Assembly: GCF_019091135.1 (NCBI RefSeq)
Contig: NZ_JAGXJW010000026.1
Coordinates: forward strand, 41,488 to 105,487
Length of the DNA: 64,000 nucleotides
Reading direction: 5' to 3'
DNA from: Cohnella sp. GbtcB17
Lineage (GTDB): Bacteria > Bacillota > Bacilli > Paenibacillales > Paenibacillaceae
Of the stretch, positions 34,592 to 43,880 are shown piece after piece. Position 1 is the first letter of the stretch. Every line of letters begins with the position of its first letter. The notes beneath the pieces are model-generated. The model was given only the letters and a program-made list of their open reading frames with translations. It was not told the DNA's origin and did not search any database. The translations under genes were made by a program, and so were the position numbers.

Positions 34592-35491
34592 TCAGAAGAT
34601 GCGATAGTTGGCAAACCGGTAGGCGAGCATGTACGAGACCGAGATAAGCACGAACGAGACGACCGACTTGAACAGGCCGACAGCGGTCGCGACGCCGAAC
34701 TGGAAGTTGATCATGCCCAGGCGATATACGTACGTATCGATAATGTCGCCGGTGGAATACACGACCGGACTGTACATATTGAAGACTTGGTCGAAGCCCG
34801 CATTCAGCACGTTGCCGAGGCTTAGCGTCGCGAGCAGGATAATGATCGGGAGTATGCCGGGCAGGGTGATGTACCAGGTCTGCTTCCGTCTGCCGGCGCC
34901 GTCCATTTGAGCTGCTTCGTACAAGTTCGGATTTATGCCCGTCAGGGCTGCCAGGTAGACGATCGTATTAAAGCCGAATTCCTTCCAGACGTCGGAGATG
35001 ACGAGCACCGGCTGGAACCAGGACGGGTTGCCGAGGAAAAAGATCGGTTTGATGCCGAACAGACCAAGAAATTGGTTGACGATACCTGTCGAAGGCGATA
35101 AAACGTCCATGAGAATGCCTGCGAGAATGACCCAGGAAAGAAAGTGCGGCAAATAGATGAGCGTCTGCACGCCTTTGCGGAAATACGCCTTGCCGACTTC
35201 GTTCAACAGAAGCGCGACGACGATCGGAACGATCAGCCCCGCGATCATCTTCATGACCGCGATCGATACCGTGTTCCGCAGCACGGTCATCGTATCGTCG
35301 AGCGAATAGACGTACTTGAAATTTTCAAAGCCGATGTACTCGGAGCCGAACAATCCCTTGGTCGGGTTGAACTGCTGAAAGCCGATGGCCAGCCCCGCCA
35401 TCGGGACGTAGTTAAAAATGACGATGAGCGCGAGTCCGGGCAACAGCATGAGGTACAGGCTGTAATTGCCGAGCTTGAATCTGTTGTTCAT
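34592..35491 (-). CDS. carbohydrate ABC transporter permease, LplB type
   Basis: 299 residues, MalF-like, six helices, short cytoplasmic tail MNNRFKLGNYSLYLMLLPG. EAA loop YEAAQMDGAGRRKQTWYITLPG; ending SYMLAYRFANYRIF. GGAAGGGAG precedes ATG 35491. Separated from the binding protein by two small hairpins at 35506-35538. Confidence 0.93.
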   Translation of the reverse strand: MNNRFKLGNYSLYLMLLPGLALIVIFNYVPMAGLAIGFQQFNPTKGLFGSEYIGFENFKYVYSLDDTMTVLRNTVSIAVMKMIAGLIVPIVVALLLNEVGKAYFRKGVQTLIYLPHFLSWVILAGILMDVLSPSTGIVNQFLGLFGIKPIFFLGNPSWFQPVLVISDVWKEFGFNTIVYLAALTGINPNLYEAAQMDGAGRRKQTWYITLPGILPIIILLATLSLGNVLNAGFDQVFNMYSPVVYSTGDIIDTYVYRLGMINFQFGVATAVGLFKSVVSFVLISVSYMLAYRFANYRIF

Positions 35492-35504
35492 GGCCGCTCC
35501 CTTC

Positions 35505-35538
35505 CTTTCTTTGCGAAGAAAGGGAAGCTACGCTTCCC
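35505..35538 (-). other. tandem hairpins between binding-protein and permease genes
   Basis: On the minus strand GGGAAGC-GTA-GCTTCCC (35538-35522) is followed by TTTCTT-CGCA-AAGAAA (about 35521-35506), then the permease ribosome site. The first hairpin plus TTTCTT can act as a leaky terminator or protect the binding-protein mRNA from 3' decay, giving more binding protein than permease. Confidence 0.6.
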
Positions 35539-35555
35539 TCCCTTCGCGCGATTGT

Positions 35556-37310
35556 TTATTGATGGTTTTGCGCGTACCAGTCGTTCACTTCCTTCGTGAT
35601 CTGATCGCCCCCGGATTGCTTCCAGGTATTGACGTATTGATCGAACGAATCGACCGGATCGCCCAGAATGATCTTGGTGATCATCTTCGATTCCAGGTCC
35701 ATCAGGATCGAACCCTTCGTCGCCATGGTGTTCGTAGGCGCGCCGAGGAATTCGTTGATCTTGATCAATTTGTTGTCCTTGTATTTGCCGAGCACGGAGA
35801 ACGATCCTTCGGGTCCCCAAGTTCGGTCGTCGCCCCACTTCGTCAAATCGCCGTCCTTATAAGCTTTAAGCGCGTTGTAGTAGAGCTTTTGTTCCGGTCC
35901 GAGCTTGGAGGTATCGCCGGATTTCATCGCTTCGGACACGGCGTTGAACGCGATCTGGTTTTTCTCCGGATGCTCGCCCTGTACCGCGGCGTAATTGAAG
36001 TAACCGTATTTCTTGTCGCCGACCACTTGCGAGTGGTACTTTTCCGGCTCTGCGTTTTCGCTGAATATATGCTCAAAAAACATATTCATCATCTTCACGA
36101 CGACTTCGGGATGGCTCATCCCCTTCTTCACTGCGATGTTCGAATATGCAGTCGGGTCGGGTACCTGCACCATCGCAGGCGTACCGTCGGCAGAAGGAAT
36201 CGGATAAGGCTTCCATTCAAGACTCGGGTTATTCTTTTTGGCCATGCCGTCGATCGGCCAGCCGATATTCCAGAAGTAACCGAAGTGGACGCCTGCCTTG
36301 CCTTGATTTTCGGCTTCGGCGGCTTTGGCGCCGTCGTATACGACGAACTGCGGATCGATCGCGCCGGCCTTGTACAGATCCTGCAGCGCTTGAAGCGCAG
36401 GCTTCATCTCCGGCTGAATGCCGCCGTAGACGAGCTTGCCGTCCTTGTCCTTGACCCACATCGAGGTCGAGGCGCTCGAGTACGGGTAAGCGTGGAAGGC
36501 ATTGAAAAATCCGGCGAGACCGGCATAGCCGTCGTAGAAGTTTTTGCCCATCGTCAGGCCGATCGTATCCTTTTTGCCGTTGCCGTCCGGATCCTGCGAG
36601 ACGAACGCTTTGATGATGTTCAGCAGATCGTCCATCGTGTTCGGCTCAGGCAGATTCAGCTTCTTCCGCCAATCTTCTCTGATCCAAACCATGTCGACGT
36701 TGTTCAGGCCGCGGGTCGTGCCCGGGATCGCCATCAGCTTCCCGTTGAACGACGCTGCTGTCATCGCTACGCCGTTGTTGGCCGAATATGCTTCCTTCAC
36801 GAGCGGCGACGCATATTTGTCGAATACTTCGGTCATATCTTCGACCAGGCCGGCGTCGACAAGCGTCTTCAGCTGCTTCGTATTGACCGGGAAGAAGTCG
36901 GGCAGGTCGCCGGAGACGATCGAGAGATTCGTCTTTTCTTCGCAAGTCGTGCCCGCCGTGCTGACCGTCCACTTGTTCGTCAGTTTAACGCCAAGCTCTT
37001 CCTGATAAGCGCGATACCAGACGTTGTTGTCGATCGAATCCCCTTCGGGATACGTCTCCGCATCGTTCATGCAGCGGAACGTCGACAGGCTGATCGGCGG
37101 GTCGTACTTGCCGAACGGGTCGGAAGCCGTGCCTCCGGCCGATGACGCCGAAGCCGAAGCGGAAGCGGAAGCTTCGGTTGAAGCTGTAGCGCTTACATTG
37201 CCGGACGCGCCGTTGTCTTCGTCCGCATTTTTCGAATTGCTGCAGGCCGACACGAGAAACGTTAGTGCGAGGCAAACGGTGAGTAGCGGTTTGGTTCTGG
37301 TCTTGCTCAT
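35556..37310 (-). CDS. sugar ABC transporter substrate-binding lipoprotein
   Basis: 584-residue CUT1-type (LipO/LplA-like) binding protein. Signal peptide 1-22 with lipobox LVSAC (Cys23), followed by a low-complexity linker rich in Ala/Ser (SASASASASS about 48-58), then the ligand-binding fold from about residue 70. Contains TMDDLLNIIKAFVSQDPDGNGKKDTIG, a typical calcium-loop-like segment of this family. GGAGGGG is 7 bases before ATG 37310. Driven by the promoter 37349-37414 between it and the kinase gene. The ligand is presumed to be the oligosaccharide attacked by GH172 copy 2 and operon C enzymes. Confidence 0.93.
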   Translation of the reverse strand: MSKTRTKPLLTVCLALTFLVSACSNSKNADEDNGASGNVSATASTEASASASASASSAGGTASDPFGKYDPPISLSTFRCMNDAETYPEGDSIDNNVWYRAYQEELGVKLTNKWTVSTAGTTCEEKTNLSIVSGDLPDFFPVNTKQLKTLVDAGLVEDMTEVFDKYASPLVKEAYSANNGVAMTAASFNGKLMAIPGTTRGLNNVDMVWIREDWRKKLNLPEPNTMDDLLNIIKAFVSQDPDGNGKKDTIGLTMGKNFYDGYAGLAGFFNAFHAYPYSSASTSMWVKDKDGKLVYGGIQPEMKPALQALQDLYKAGAIDPQFVVYDGAKAAEAENQGKAGVHFGYFWNIGWPIDGMAKKNNPSLEWKPYPIPSADGTPAMVQVPDPTAYSNIAVKKGMSHPEVVVKMMNMFFEHIFSENAEPEKYHSQVVGDKKYGYFNYAAVQGEHPEKNQIAFNAVSEAMKSGDTSKLGPEQKLYYNALKAYKDGDLTKWGDDRTWGPEGSFSVLGKYKDNKLIKINEFLGAPTNTMATKGSILMDLESKMITKIILGDPVDSFDQYVNTWKQSGGDQITKEVNDWYAQNHQ

Positions 37311-37348
37311 TTGTGATCCCCTCCGTTGACTTTTTTGTTTGCAAGTTG

Positions 37349-37414
37349 ATTATATCGGGGGCCGTACAGGCTCATATATACTAAAAACGCGTCATTCGTT
37401 GCAGTTTCTTATCC
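37349..37414 (-). promoter_or_regulatory. binding-protein promoter with 40-bp upstream box
   Basis: Minus strand: -10 TATAAT (37354-37349); GTATATA (37381-37375) 20 bases upstream; TTTTTA; CAACGAATG (37401-37393); GGATAA (37414-37409). The box overlaps the stop codon of the kinase gene. It matches the operon C box at 31 of 40 positions. Probable target of the response regulator at 30778. Confidence 0.72.
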
Positions 37415-39175
37415 TGTTTCCTGCGAAGGCTGCCTGTCGATTACAAGCTCTACCCGCAGTCCGCCCTGCTCGCCCCTCTCGGCCGAGATGCCGCTCGTTT
37501 TACCGAATTGCAGCTGCAGACGCCGTTTGACATTGCGGATGCCCGTCATTTCCTCGCCCGGAGCGGACGATCGCAGACTGGCCTGCAGCTGGGCCAACTG
37601 CTCGTCCTCCATGCCCGGTCCGTTGTCCTCCACGACGATCCGGATGAGGTCCCCGCCGGTGATCCGAATCTTGATGAGGCCGTCCTCCCGTTTGCGCTCC
37701 ATCCCGTATTTGTAAGCATTCTCGATGATCGGCTGCACGATCAGCTTGGGCACGGGCACATCTCGCAGATGGTCGGGCAGCGGATCGAATTCGACGTCGA
37801 TGCGGTTGGAGAACCGGATCTGCTGAATCTCGACGTACAGCCTGGCATGCTTGATCTCCTGCTCGAGCGGGATTTCAGAGGCGCCGCTGCGCGTAATGAA
37901 CTGGAAGTATTCTCCCAGGTACTGACTGAACAGAATGACGTTTTCGATGTCGTCCATTTTGGCGAGCCGGTGCAGAATAAAGTACGTATTGTACAAAAAA
38001 TGCGGATTGATCTGCGATTGCAGCTGCTTCAGCTCCGAGCTTTTAACCCGGATCTCCTGCTCGTACAGCTTGTGGATCAGCTCCTTGAGCTTGACGACCA
38101 TCGAGTTGAAGCCTTCGAACAAATAGCGAAATTCGTCCTGCCCCTTCGGCAGCACGGTCGGCTCCATATAACCGTCCTCCACCTTGCGGAAGGCGAACAC
38201 CAGCTTGTTGAGCGGCTTGTGGATGAGGCGATATATCCACACGGAAAACACGGCGATGATCAGCATCGACAGGAGCGCCAGCACCCAGAACCAGATCCGG
38301 TACGAATCCAGGTCGCCGAGCACTTCTTTCTTCGGCACGTAGACCAGCAGCTTCATATGGATGACGGGCGAATACTGATACGACATCAGATAAGTCGTGG
38401 AGCCGATCTTACGGCTTGTCGTCTCGGCCAGCTCCTCGGTTCCGCCCTGCTCGTCCGTGAACCGGCTCATCGCAGTCAGCAGCTCCTTGTCGGTGCCGTC
38501 GGTCGATACCTTCCACTTGCGCTCCGCGTCGGCGAGCACGGCGCCCGAATCCGGATAGTTGGCGAACTGCGCCATCGCCTTCTGCAGCTCAGGAATCGAC
38601 AATTGAATAAAAATGATGTACTCGGGCTTTTTTTGCGCCAGAATGGCAACCGGGTTGACATAGCCGAGCAGCAGGCGCCCTTTCACATTGATGATCGAGG
38701 TGCCTTTGATCTTATATTGGCTCATGAACGCGTCGACCGCTTCCCGATCGAGGGAATCGTACGGATCCCGGTTGGAGATCGCCTTGCCGATCGTCAGCAT
38801 TTGCACGCTGACGCTCTCGATATATTTGCTCGACGTCTTGATGATCTCCATCTTCTCCTGCAGGCGCTTGATCGTCTCGCCCCATTCGAACCGGCCGAGC
38901 GTCGAATCGACGTAGACGAGCCGCTGCAGGTCTTTGTCCAGATTGAAGCCTTGCTGATGCTCGTACATCCGGTTGGCCTCCGTCTCGAGCGAATCGACGA
39001 AGTAAGCCGTTTTGGAGCCGATCGAATTGTCGATCTCCTGCTTGACCGTGGCTTCGCCTTTGGCATTGATGACCAGACTGAGCACGCAAAGCGGTGTGAT
39101 CACGAGCAGGAATACGATCAAAATTTTGGGATAAATGGATCGCGAGCGAAATCCTTCAAACGGTGTGCGCTGCAT
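37409..39175 (-). CDS. YesM-type sensor histidine kinase
   Basis: 588-residue membrane kinase. Helix one at about 16-37, extracellular Cache-like sensor of about 255 residues, helix two at about 294-316, HAMP (about 316-368), His_kinase domain with phospho-acceptor H392 in SQINPHFLYNTYF, and HATPase_c with the N box IIENAYKYGME and G box EDNGPGM. ATG 39175 follows AAGGAGG; the frame stays open to 39322 but without a site. Likely partner of the YesN-type regulator at 30778; together they would sense an extracellular sugar or loaded binding protein. Divergent to GH78; I see no convincing promoter in the 197 bases between. Confidence 0.92.
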   Translation of the reverse strand: MQRTPFEGFRSRSIYPKILIVFLLVITPLCVLSLVINAKGEATVKQEIDNSIGSKTAYFVDSLETEANRMYEHQQGFNLDKDLQRLVYVDSTLGRFEWGETIKRLQEKMEIIKTSSKYIESVSVQMLTIGKAISNRDPYDSLDREAVDAFMSQYKIKGTSIINVKGRLLLGYVNPVAILAQKKPEYIIFIQLSIPELQKAMAQFANYPDSGAVLADAERKWKVSTDGTDKELLTAMSRFTDEQGGTEELAETTSRKIGSTTYLMSYQYSPVIHMKLLVYVPKKEVLGDLDSYRIWFWVLALLSMLIIAVFSVWIYRLIHKPLNKLVFAFRKVEDGYMEPTVLPKGQDEFRYLFEGFNSMVVKLKELIHKLYEQEIRVKSSELKQLQSQINPHFLYNTYFILHRLAKMDDIENVILFSQYLGEYFQFITRSGASEIPLEQEIKHARLYVEIQQIRFSNRIDVEFDPLPDHLRDVPVPKLIVQPIIENAYKYGMERKREDGLIKIRITGGDLIRIVVEDNGPGMEDEQLAQLQASLRSSAPGEEMTGIRNVKRRLQLQFGKTSGISAERGEQGGLRVELVIDRQPSQETG

Positions 39176-39372
39176 GACGTCCTGCGGCCTCCTTCTAGTC
39201 CGAATCTTGCTGGTGGTTCCATTAAAGCACGGGCATTCAAGCAGGCTGTTATCAATCTCATGCGATCCTTGACTTCTCGCATCCTCTTTGACTTCGCCCG
39301 GGTTCAGGCAGCGGCAATTCATGTAGAATAAGATGGCCTGTTCGGACCGTCAAGAAGGGAGTGTTTCTTCAA

Positions 39373-41805
39373 ATGGAAGAAAATAGGGAATGGCAAGCGA
39401 AGTGGATCTGGCTAGAAGACAGCCCCGCAGCCGATGCGCACGACATCGTTTATTTTCGAAGAACGTTCAGCGTGCCTGCGGATTTGCCTTGCCGACTCGT
39501 CGTCGACGTATCGGCGGACAGCAGGTACCGGCTCTATTTGAACGAAACGTCGGTAAGCGCGGGCCCGTGCAAGGGCGACGCGTCGACCTACTATTACGAA
39601 ACGATCGATTTGTCGGACCGGCTGAAGCCCGGCGCAAACGTGCTCGCCTGCAAGGTCGTGCACTATCCGTTCGCCGCGAACGCCAGGAACGCTTCGAGCA
39701 GCCCGGCTTCCGTATGGCGGTCGGACCGCGGCGCCTTCCTGCTGAACGGCGAGCTGTCCGGCGCGGACGGGCAGGTGTGCGAGCGGTTGCACAGCGGACC
39801 CTCCTGGCGCGCGCTTCGCGACCGAGCGATCGGCTACCAGGCGGAATCGTTCACGCTGTTCGTCGGCGGCGCCGAGTCGGCGGACGGCTCGCGCTTGCCG
39901 CACGGCTGGCAACGGCCCGAATACGACGATGCCGGCTGGCAGCCTGCCGTCGTGGTCGGCGACACCCATGATCCCACATGGGGCGCGCTCATGCCCTGGC
40001 AGCTGACCGCGCGGACGATTCCACCGCTCTACGAGACGGAGCGCGATTTTAAACGCATCGTGCGGGCCGGCCGAATGAATGGCGGTGCGGAGCAGGTTCG
40101 CCACGGCGGACAGCAAGCGGCTGCCGAAGGCGGCACGGATGCCTTAAGTCTGGTCGGACATCTCGTGCCGGCGGGCGAGACGCATTGGTTCGAGCTCGAC
40201 GCCGGGGCGATGACGACCGGATATCTCCAGCTTCGGCTGGCCGGAGGCAAGGAGGCGTCCGTCCGCATGCTTTGCTCGGAGTGCTACGAGTATCCGCCGG
40301 AGCCGGACGGAAGGCGCATTAAAGGCATTCGCGACGAATGGCGCGAGGGCAAGGCGTTGTACGGCCCTACCGACGCGTATATCGCGGCCGGCGTTGGCAA
40401 CGCCGCCGAGCCGGAGTATTACGAGCCTTTTTGGTTCCGCGGCATTCGGTTCGTCCGGCTGGAGATCGCCGCGAGAGACGAGCCGCTCATCCTGCTGGGC
40501 TTCAATTACCGGGAGACCGGTTACCCCCTCGAGGTCAAAGGAGGATTCGCTTGCTCCGACGAATCGCTTGCGCCGCTGTGGGAGATCAGCCTGAACACGC
40601 TCGCCCGCTGCATGCACGAGACCTACGAGGATACGCCTTATTATGAACAAATGCAGTACACGATGGACACGCGGCTGCAAATTTTATACACCTATATGAC
40701 AAGCGGCGACGATCGGCTCGCGGCCAAGGCGATCTACGATTTTCACAGCTCGCTGCTCCCTTCCGGCCTGCTTCAGGCGCGTTACCCGTCCGTCGTGCCG
40801 CAGGTCATCACGGGGTTTTCATTCTTCTGGATTATGATGGTGCACGATCATTACATGTTCTATGCGGATGCGGCTCTCGTGAGGCGCTATCGTCCGACGA
40901 TCGATGCCGTCCTGGCCTGGTTCGACCGCCGGATCGGAGACGATGGGCTCGTCGGCCGGCTCCCGGAGGGCTACTGGCAAATGATCGACTGGGTCGAAGA
41001 ATGGAAGGCGCTGTACGGCGCACCGCCGGCCAGCCGCAACGGCCCGCTCACGGTCATCAATCTGATGTATGCCGATGCGCTGAACAAAGCGGCCCAGCTG
41101 AACGCCTGGACCGGGCGCGGCGACGTCGCGGCGGAATATCGCGACCGGGCCGCGCGAGTCAATGCCGCCGTACGGGACACTTGCTTTTCCGCGGAGCGCG
41201 GCCTGTTCAGGGACGGACCGCACGCCGAGCAGTACAGCCAGCATCCGCAGATCTGGGCCGTGCTGTCCGGCGCCGCCCACGGCGAAGAGGCGGTATGTCT
41301 CATGGACCGCATGCTGGCCGAGCCCGAGCTGCCGCGCGCCTCCATCGCCTACGTCCACTTTCTGTTCCGCGCCTTGTCCAGGACCAGCCGGTACGATCGG
41401 GCCGCGCCGTTGTGGGACATCTGGCGCGAGCAGGTCGGCCTTCATCTCACCTCGTGGGTGGAGGATCCGGTCTGGCAGCGCAGCGACTGCCACGGCTGGG
41501 GCGCGTCTCCGCTCTATGAATTTCCCGCGGAAATTCTCGGCATAACGCCCGCCGAGCCCGGCTTCTCCCGCATCTCGGTGGCGCCGCGTCCCGGATCGCT
41601 GCGTTGGGCGTCCGGCACGGTCCCCACCAAAGCGGGCCCTGTCGAAGTCGCGTGGCGGATCGACGATGACGATAGGTTCCGCCTCCGGATTCATGCGCCG
41701 TCCGGCATCCCCGTGCGCGTGACGCTGCCGGACGGCACGGCTCGCGAACTGCCGCAGGCGTCGGGCGAAGTGCTGACCTGCAGCTACAGCGCGGCTCCGC
41801 ATTAA
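39373..41805 (+). CDS. GH78 alpha-L-rhamnosidase
   Basis: 810-residue cytoplasmic exo-rhamnosidase of family 78. N-terminal jelly-roll (QAKWIWLED, FRRTFSVP, RLYLNETSV), a second beta domain with WFRGIRFVRLEI, the (alpha/alpha)6 catalytic barrel starting near residue 410 and a C-terminal beta domain (GFSRISVAPRPG). The catalytic acid region, usually D-x-P-x-RE-x-x-GW-x-GD, reads EDTPYYEQMQYTMDTR here, the shorter variant found in some bacterial GH78. ATG 39373 has AAGGGAG 11 bases upstream; GTG 39361 touches that site. Stands alone on the plus strand, divergent from the kinase gene. Releases rhamnose, linking to the mutarotase at 6344. Confidence 0.85.
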   Translation: MEENREWQAKWIWLEDSPAADAHDIVYFRRTFSVPADLPCRLVVDVSADSRYRLYLNETSVSAGPCKGDASTYYYETIDLSDRLKPGANVLACKVVHYPFAANARNASSSPASVWRSDRGAFLLNGELSGADGQVCERLHSGPSWRALRDRAIGYQAESFTLFVGGAESADGSRLPHGWQRPEYDDAGWQPAVVVGDTHDPTWGALMPWQLTARTIPPLYETERDFKRIVRAGRMNGGAEQVRHGGQQAAAEGGTDALSLVGHLVPAGETHWFELDAGAMTTGYLQLRLAGGKEASVRMLCSECYEYPPEPDGRRIKGIRDEWREGKALYGPTDAYIAAGVGNAAEPEYYEPFWFRGIRFVRLEIAARDEPLILLGFNYRETGYPLEVKGGFACSDESLAPLWEISLNTLARCMHETYEDTPYYEQMQYTMDTRLQILYTYMTSGDDRLAAKAIYDFHSSLLPSGLLQARYPSVVPQVITGFSFFWIMMVHDHYMFYADAALVRRYRPTIDAVLAWFDRRIGDDGLVGRLPEGYWQMIDWVEEWKALYGAPPASRNGPLTVINLMYADALNKAAQLNAWTGRGDVAAEYRDRAARVNAAVRDTCFSAERGLFRDGPHAEQYSQHPQIWAVLSGAAHGEEAVCLMDRMLAEPELPRASIAYVHFLFRALSRTSRYDRAAPLWDIWREQVGLHLTSWVEDPVWQRSDCHGWGASPLYEFPAEILGITPAEPGFSRISVAPRPGSLRWASGTVPTKAGPVEVAWRIDDDDRFRLRIHAPSGIPVRVTLPDGTARELPQASGEVLTCSYSAAPH

Positions 41806-41816
41806 CCGATCGACAA

Positions 41817-41852
41817 ATGGCCGGCCTCGAGCGTTTCCTCGATGCCGGCCAT
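41817..41852. terminator. hairpin between convergent GH78 and creatininase-family genes
   Basis: Nine-bp perfect stem ATGGCCGGC (41817-41825) and GCCGGCCAT (41844-41852), with partial inner pairing. T-runs on either side are weak, so termination strength is uncertain, but position between two convergent stops supports a bidirectional role. Confidence 0.55.
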
Positions 41853-41941
41853 TCGCTTTACGCTGCTGCGTTTACCTTATCCCCTTGCGCGCGTCTTGTC
41901 CAGGAAACCGTTGTCATTGGACGGGCGCACGGGCGAGCGGA

Positions 41942-42877
41942 TCACGTGCGCCGCTCCAACGCCTTCCAGCGCGAACGATTGCCGACAGCTTGCTGTCCAG
42001 CGTCCGGCTGCGTCGTTCGCCAGTCGGCGGACGACGACAGAAGCTCCGCCCATATCTCTTCCATGATCGCATAGCCGATCGGCGGAGCTTCCGCGGCGCC
42101 AGCCGAAGCTGCACTTGCAGCAGCAGTGTTCACCGATTCGGACTTGATCGCGTCCAGCATTTTTGCGGCGGCCGCGCACAGCCCTTCGGCGCATGTCTCC
42201 ATGATCCGCTTGCCCAGCGCAGGCGTCGCATCCGCATAATCGTCGCCCAGCGCCAGCCTGCCGCCCGCGCCCGGAACGGACGCCAGCGGCGCTGCCTCCA
42301 TATCGACCAGCTCCGGCCGGATATACAGCAGCTGGGAGATCTCGTAGCGGCCCGCGTGATCGCCCTCGTACTGCCCGCCGGTCAACTCCGGGTCGCTTGC
42401 GACAAACACCTGGAGACCGGTCCGGCGCGCGAATCGCTCCGCCACCAGCCGGTAATCGAACTGGTTGCCTCCGCCGTGCCCCGTGACGGCGACGATGCCC
42501 TTAAAGCCGGCATTGGCGAACGCTCGCAGCTGGTACAGAAAAAAACGCAGCATGACCTCGGGCGGCATGGCGGTCATATGGGGATTTACCTCGCCGACGA
42601 CGTCCTCCAGCCAGCGTGCGTGATAGCCGGTCTCATGAATCTGATAGCCGACCGTTGGCGCCACGATGCCGCCCGTCCGCCGGGCCGCTTCCTCGCACAG
42701 CCATACTGCTTTGATCGTATCCAGTCCGAAGGCGGCGATCTGTCCGTGGGGCTCGCACAGGCCCAGCGGCACATACACGATCGGGCAGGCCGCGAGCCTG
42801 CGCTTGAAGGCGGCGGGCAGCAGCTCCTCCCACTGCACGCTGCCGCCGGCCGAGCGGTTTTCTGCCGAATGCGCCAT
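41942..42877 (-). CDS. creatininase-family amidohydrolase
   Basis: 311-residue protein of the creatininase/formamide-hydrolase family, a metal-dependent amidase fold. Ligand motifs: GLCEPHGQIAAFGLDT (E, H and D), GHGGGNQ and SDPELTGGQYEGDHAGRYEIS. The C-terminal 60 residues (SAASAGAAEAPP) are low-complexity and probably not part of the fold. ATG 42877 is set by GGGAGG 9 bases upstream. Last gene of operon E, 17 bases after the aldo/keto reductase. In sugar islands related proteins are often found with unknown lactone- or amide-type substrates; nothing here decides this. Confidence 0.78.
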   Translation of the reverse strand: MAHSAENRSAGGSVQWEELLPAAFKRRLAACPIVYVPLGLCEPHGQIAAFGLDTIKAVWLCEEAARRTGGIVAPTVGYQIHETGYHARWLEDVVGEVNPHMTAMPPEVMLRFFLYQLRAFANAGFKGIVAVTGHGGGNQFDYRLVAERFARRTGLQVFVASDPELTGGQYEGDHAGRYEISQLLYIRPELVDMEAAPLASVPGAGGRLALGDDYADATPALGKRIMETCAEGLCAAAAKMLDAIKSESVNTAAASAASAGAAEAPPIGYAIMEEIWAELLSSSADWRTTQPDAGQQAVGNRSRWKALERRT

Positions 42878-42894
42878 TTTCCGCAACCTCCCGT

Positions 42895-43875
42895 TTACCA
42901 GAACTTCGTGTCGTAAAAATTTCTCACCCAGCGATGATATTTATACAGCTCCTCGAAAACGTCGTCCGGAAGCGGTTCTTTGCCGGCGGACACGATGTTC
43001 TGATCGGCATGTGCCGGCACGTGCATCGATACGAGCGCGGTCGTGACGCCGGGATGCCGGAGCACGAACCGGATCGCCAGCTCGGCCAGGCTGTCCGCAT
43101 ATTGCGGGACGAATTTGCGCAGCCGGTCGACGCGTTCGATGTACATCTCGCGGGGGACATAGTCGAAGTAGCTTTTCCGATAGTCGTCGTCGCCGAACGT
43201 CATATCCGCGGTCAAAAAGCCGGTCAGTCCGCCTTCGTCCATGACGCAGCGGGCCAGAAAGGCGACCCTGTTTTCCTCGCAAAACGGAATAAGGCAGTCG
43301 AGCGGCAGCGGGTCGAAAATGTTGAATACGGTCTGCACCGCATCGATCTTGCCGATCTGCACGATCGACAGCGCGATATCGTGCCGCTGATCCGGAATCG
43401 ATACGCCGATGCTGCGGATCTTGCCTTCCTCCTTGAGCCGCCCCAGCTCCTCCAGCCAGTAGTCGGCGCGATCCCACTGCGGCCAATATTGATGAAGCTG
43501 CATCAGATCGACGCAGTCGACGCCCAGCTCACGAAGGGAGCGCTCGGTAGACGCGCGGATCCAGCCGGGCGGGAACGCCTCCTCCACCGGCACGGGTCTC
43601 CCCCAACCGACGCTGCCCGGATATTTGGACTGAATCTTGGTTGCCAAAAACGGACGCTCGCCGTGCCACTGCGCAAGCGCCTTGCCCACCAGGCGCTCCG
43701 AATCGCCATAGGCGCGGGCGGTATCGATAAAGGTGACCCCGCGTTCCAGGCTGTGCAGGACGGAGCGGATCAGTTCACTCTCGTCGAAGCTGCCGAACGC
43801 GCCGCCAAGCCCCATCGCACCGAAGCCGATTCGCGATACCTGGTCACCCGTCGCTTGAAAGGTTGAGAACTTCAT
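42895..43875 (-). CDS. aldo/keto reductase (operon E)
   Basis: 326 residues, AKR superfamily. Tetrad: D and Y in TFIDTARAYGDSERLVG, K in FLATKIQSKY, H in LMQLHQYW. VTTALVSMHVP near the end corresponds to the cofactor region. Different subgroup from the enzyme at 1565. Five bases after the FAD reductase stop; GGGGG upstream of ATG 43875. In operon E it could reduce or oxidise the aldehyde or ketose formed by the oxygenase, an inference from position. Confidence 0.88.
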   Translation of the reverse strand: MKFSTFQATGDQVSRIGFGAMGLGGAFGSFDESELIRSVLHSLERGVTFIDTARAYGDSERLVGKALAQWHGERPFLATKIQSKYPGSVGWGRPVPVEEAFPPGWIRASTERSLRELGVDCVDLMQLHQYWPQWDRADYWLEELGRLKEEGKIRSIGVSIPDQRHDIALSIVQIGKIDAVQTVFNIFDPLPLDCLIPFCEENRVAFLARCVMDEGGLTGFLTADMTFGDDDYRKSYFDYVPREMYIERVDRLRKFVPQYADSLAELAIRFVLRHPGVTTALVSMHVPAHADQNIVSAGKEPLPDDVFEELYKYHRWVRNFYDTKFW

Positions 43876-43880
43876 TCTTT

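Noticed and set aside
37508..39331. 607-codon plus-strand frame opposite the histidine kinase
   Set aside because: Mirrors the kinase gene; no ribosome site or motifs.
39176..39372. Sigma-A promoter for GH78 using TAGAAT near 39335
   Set aside because: No -35 or upstream box at suitable spacing on inspection.
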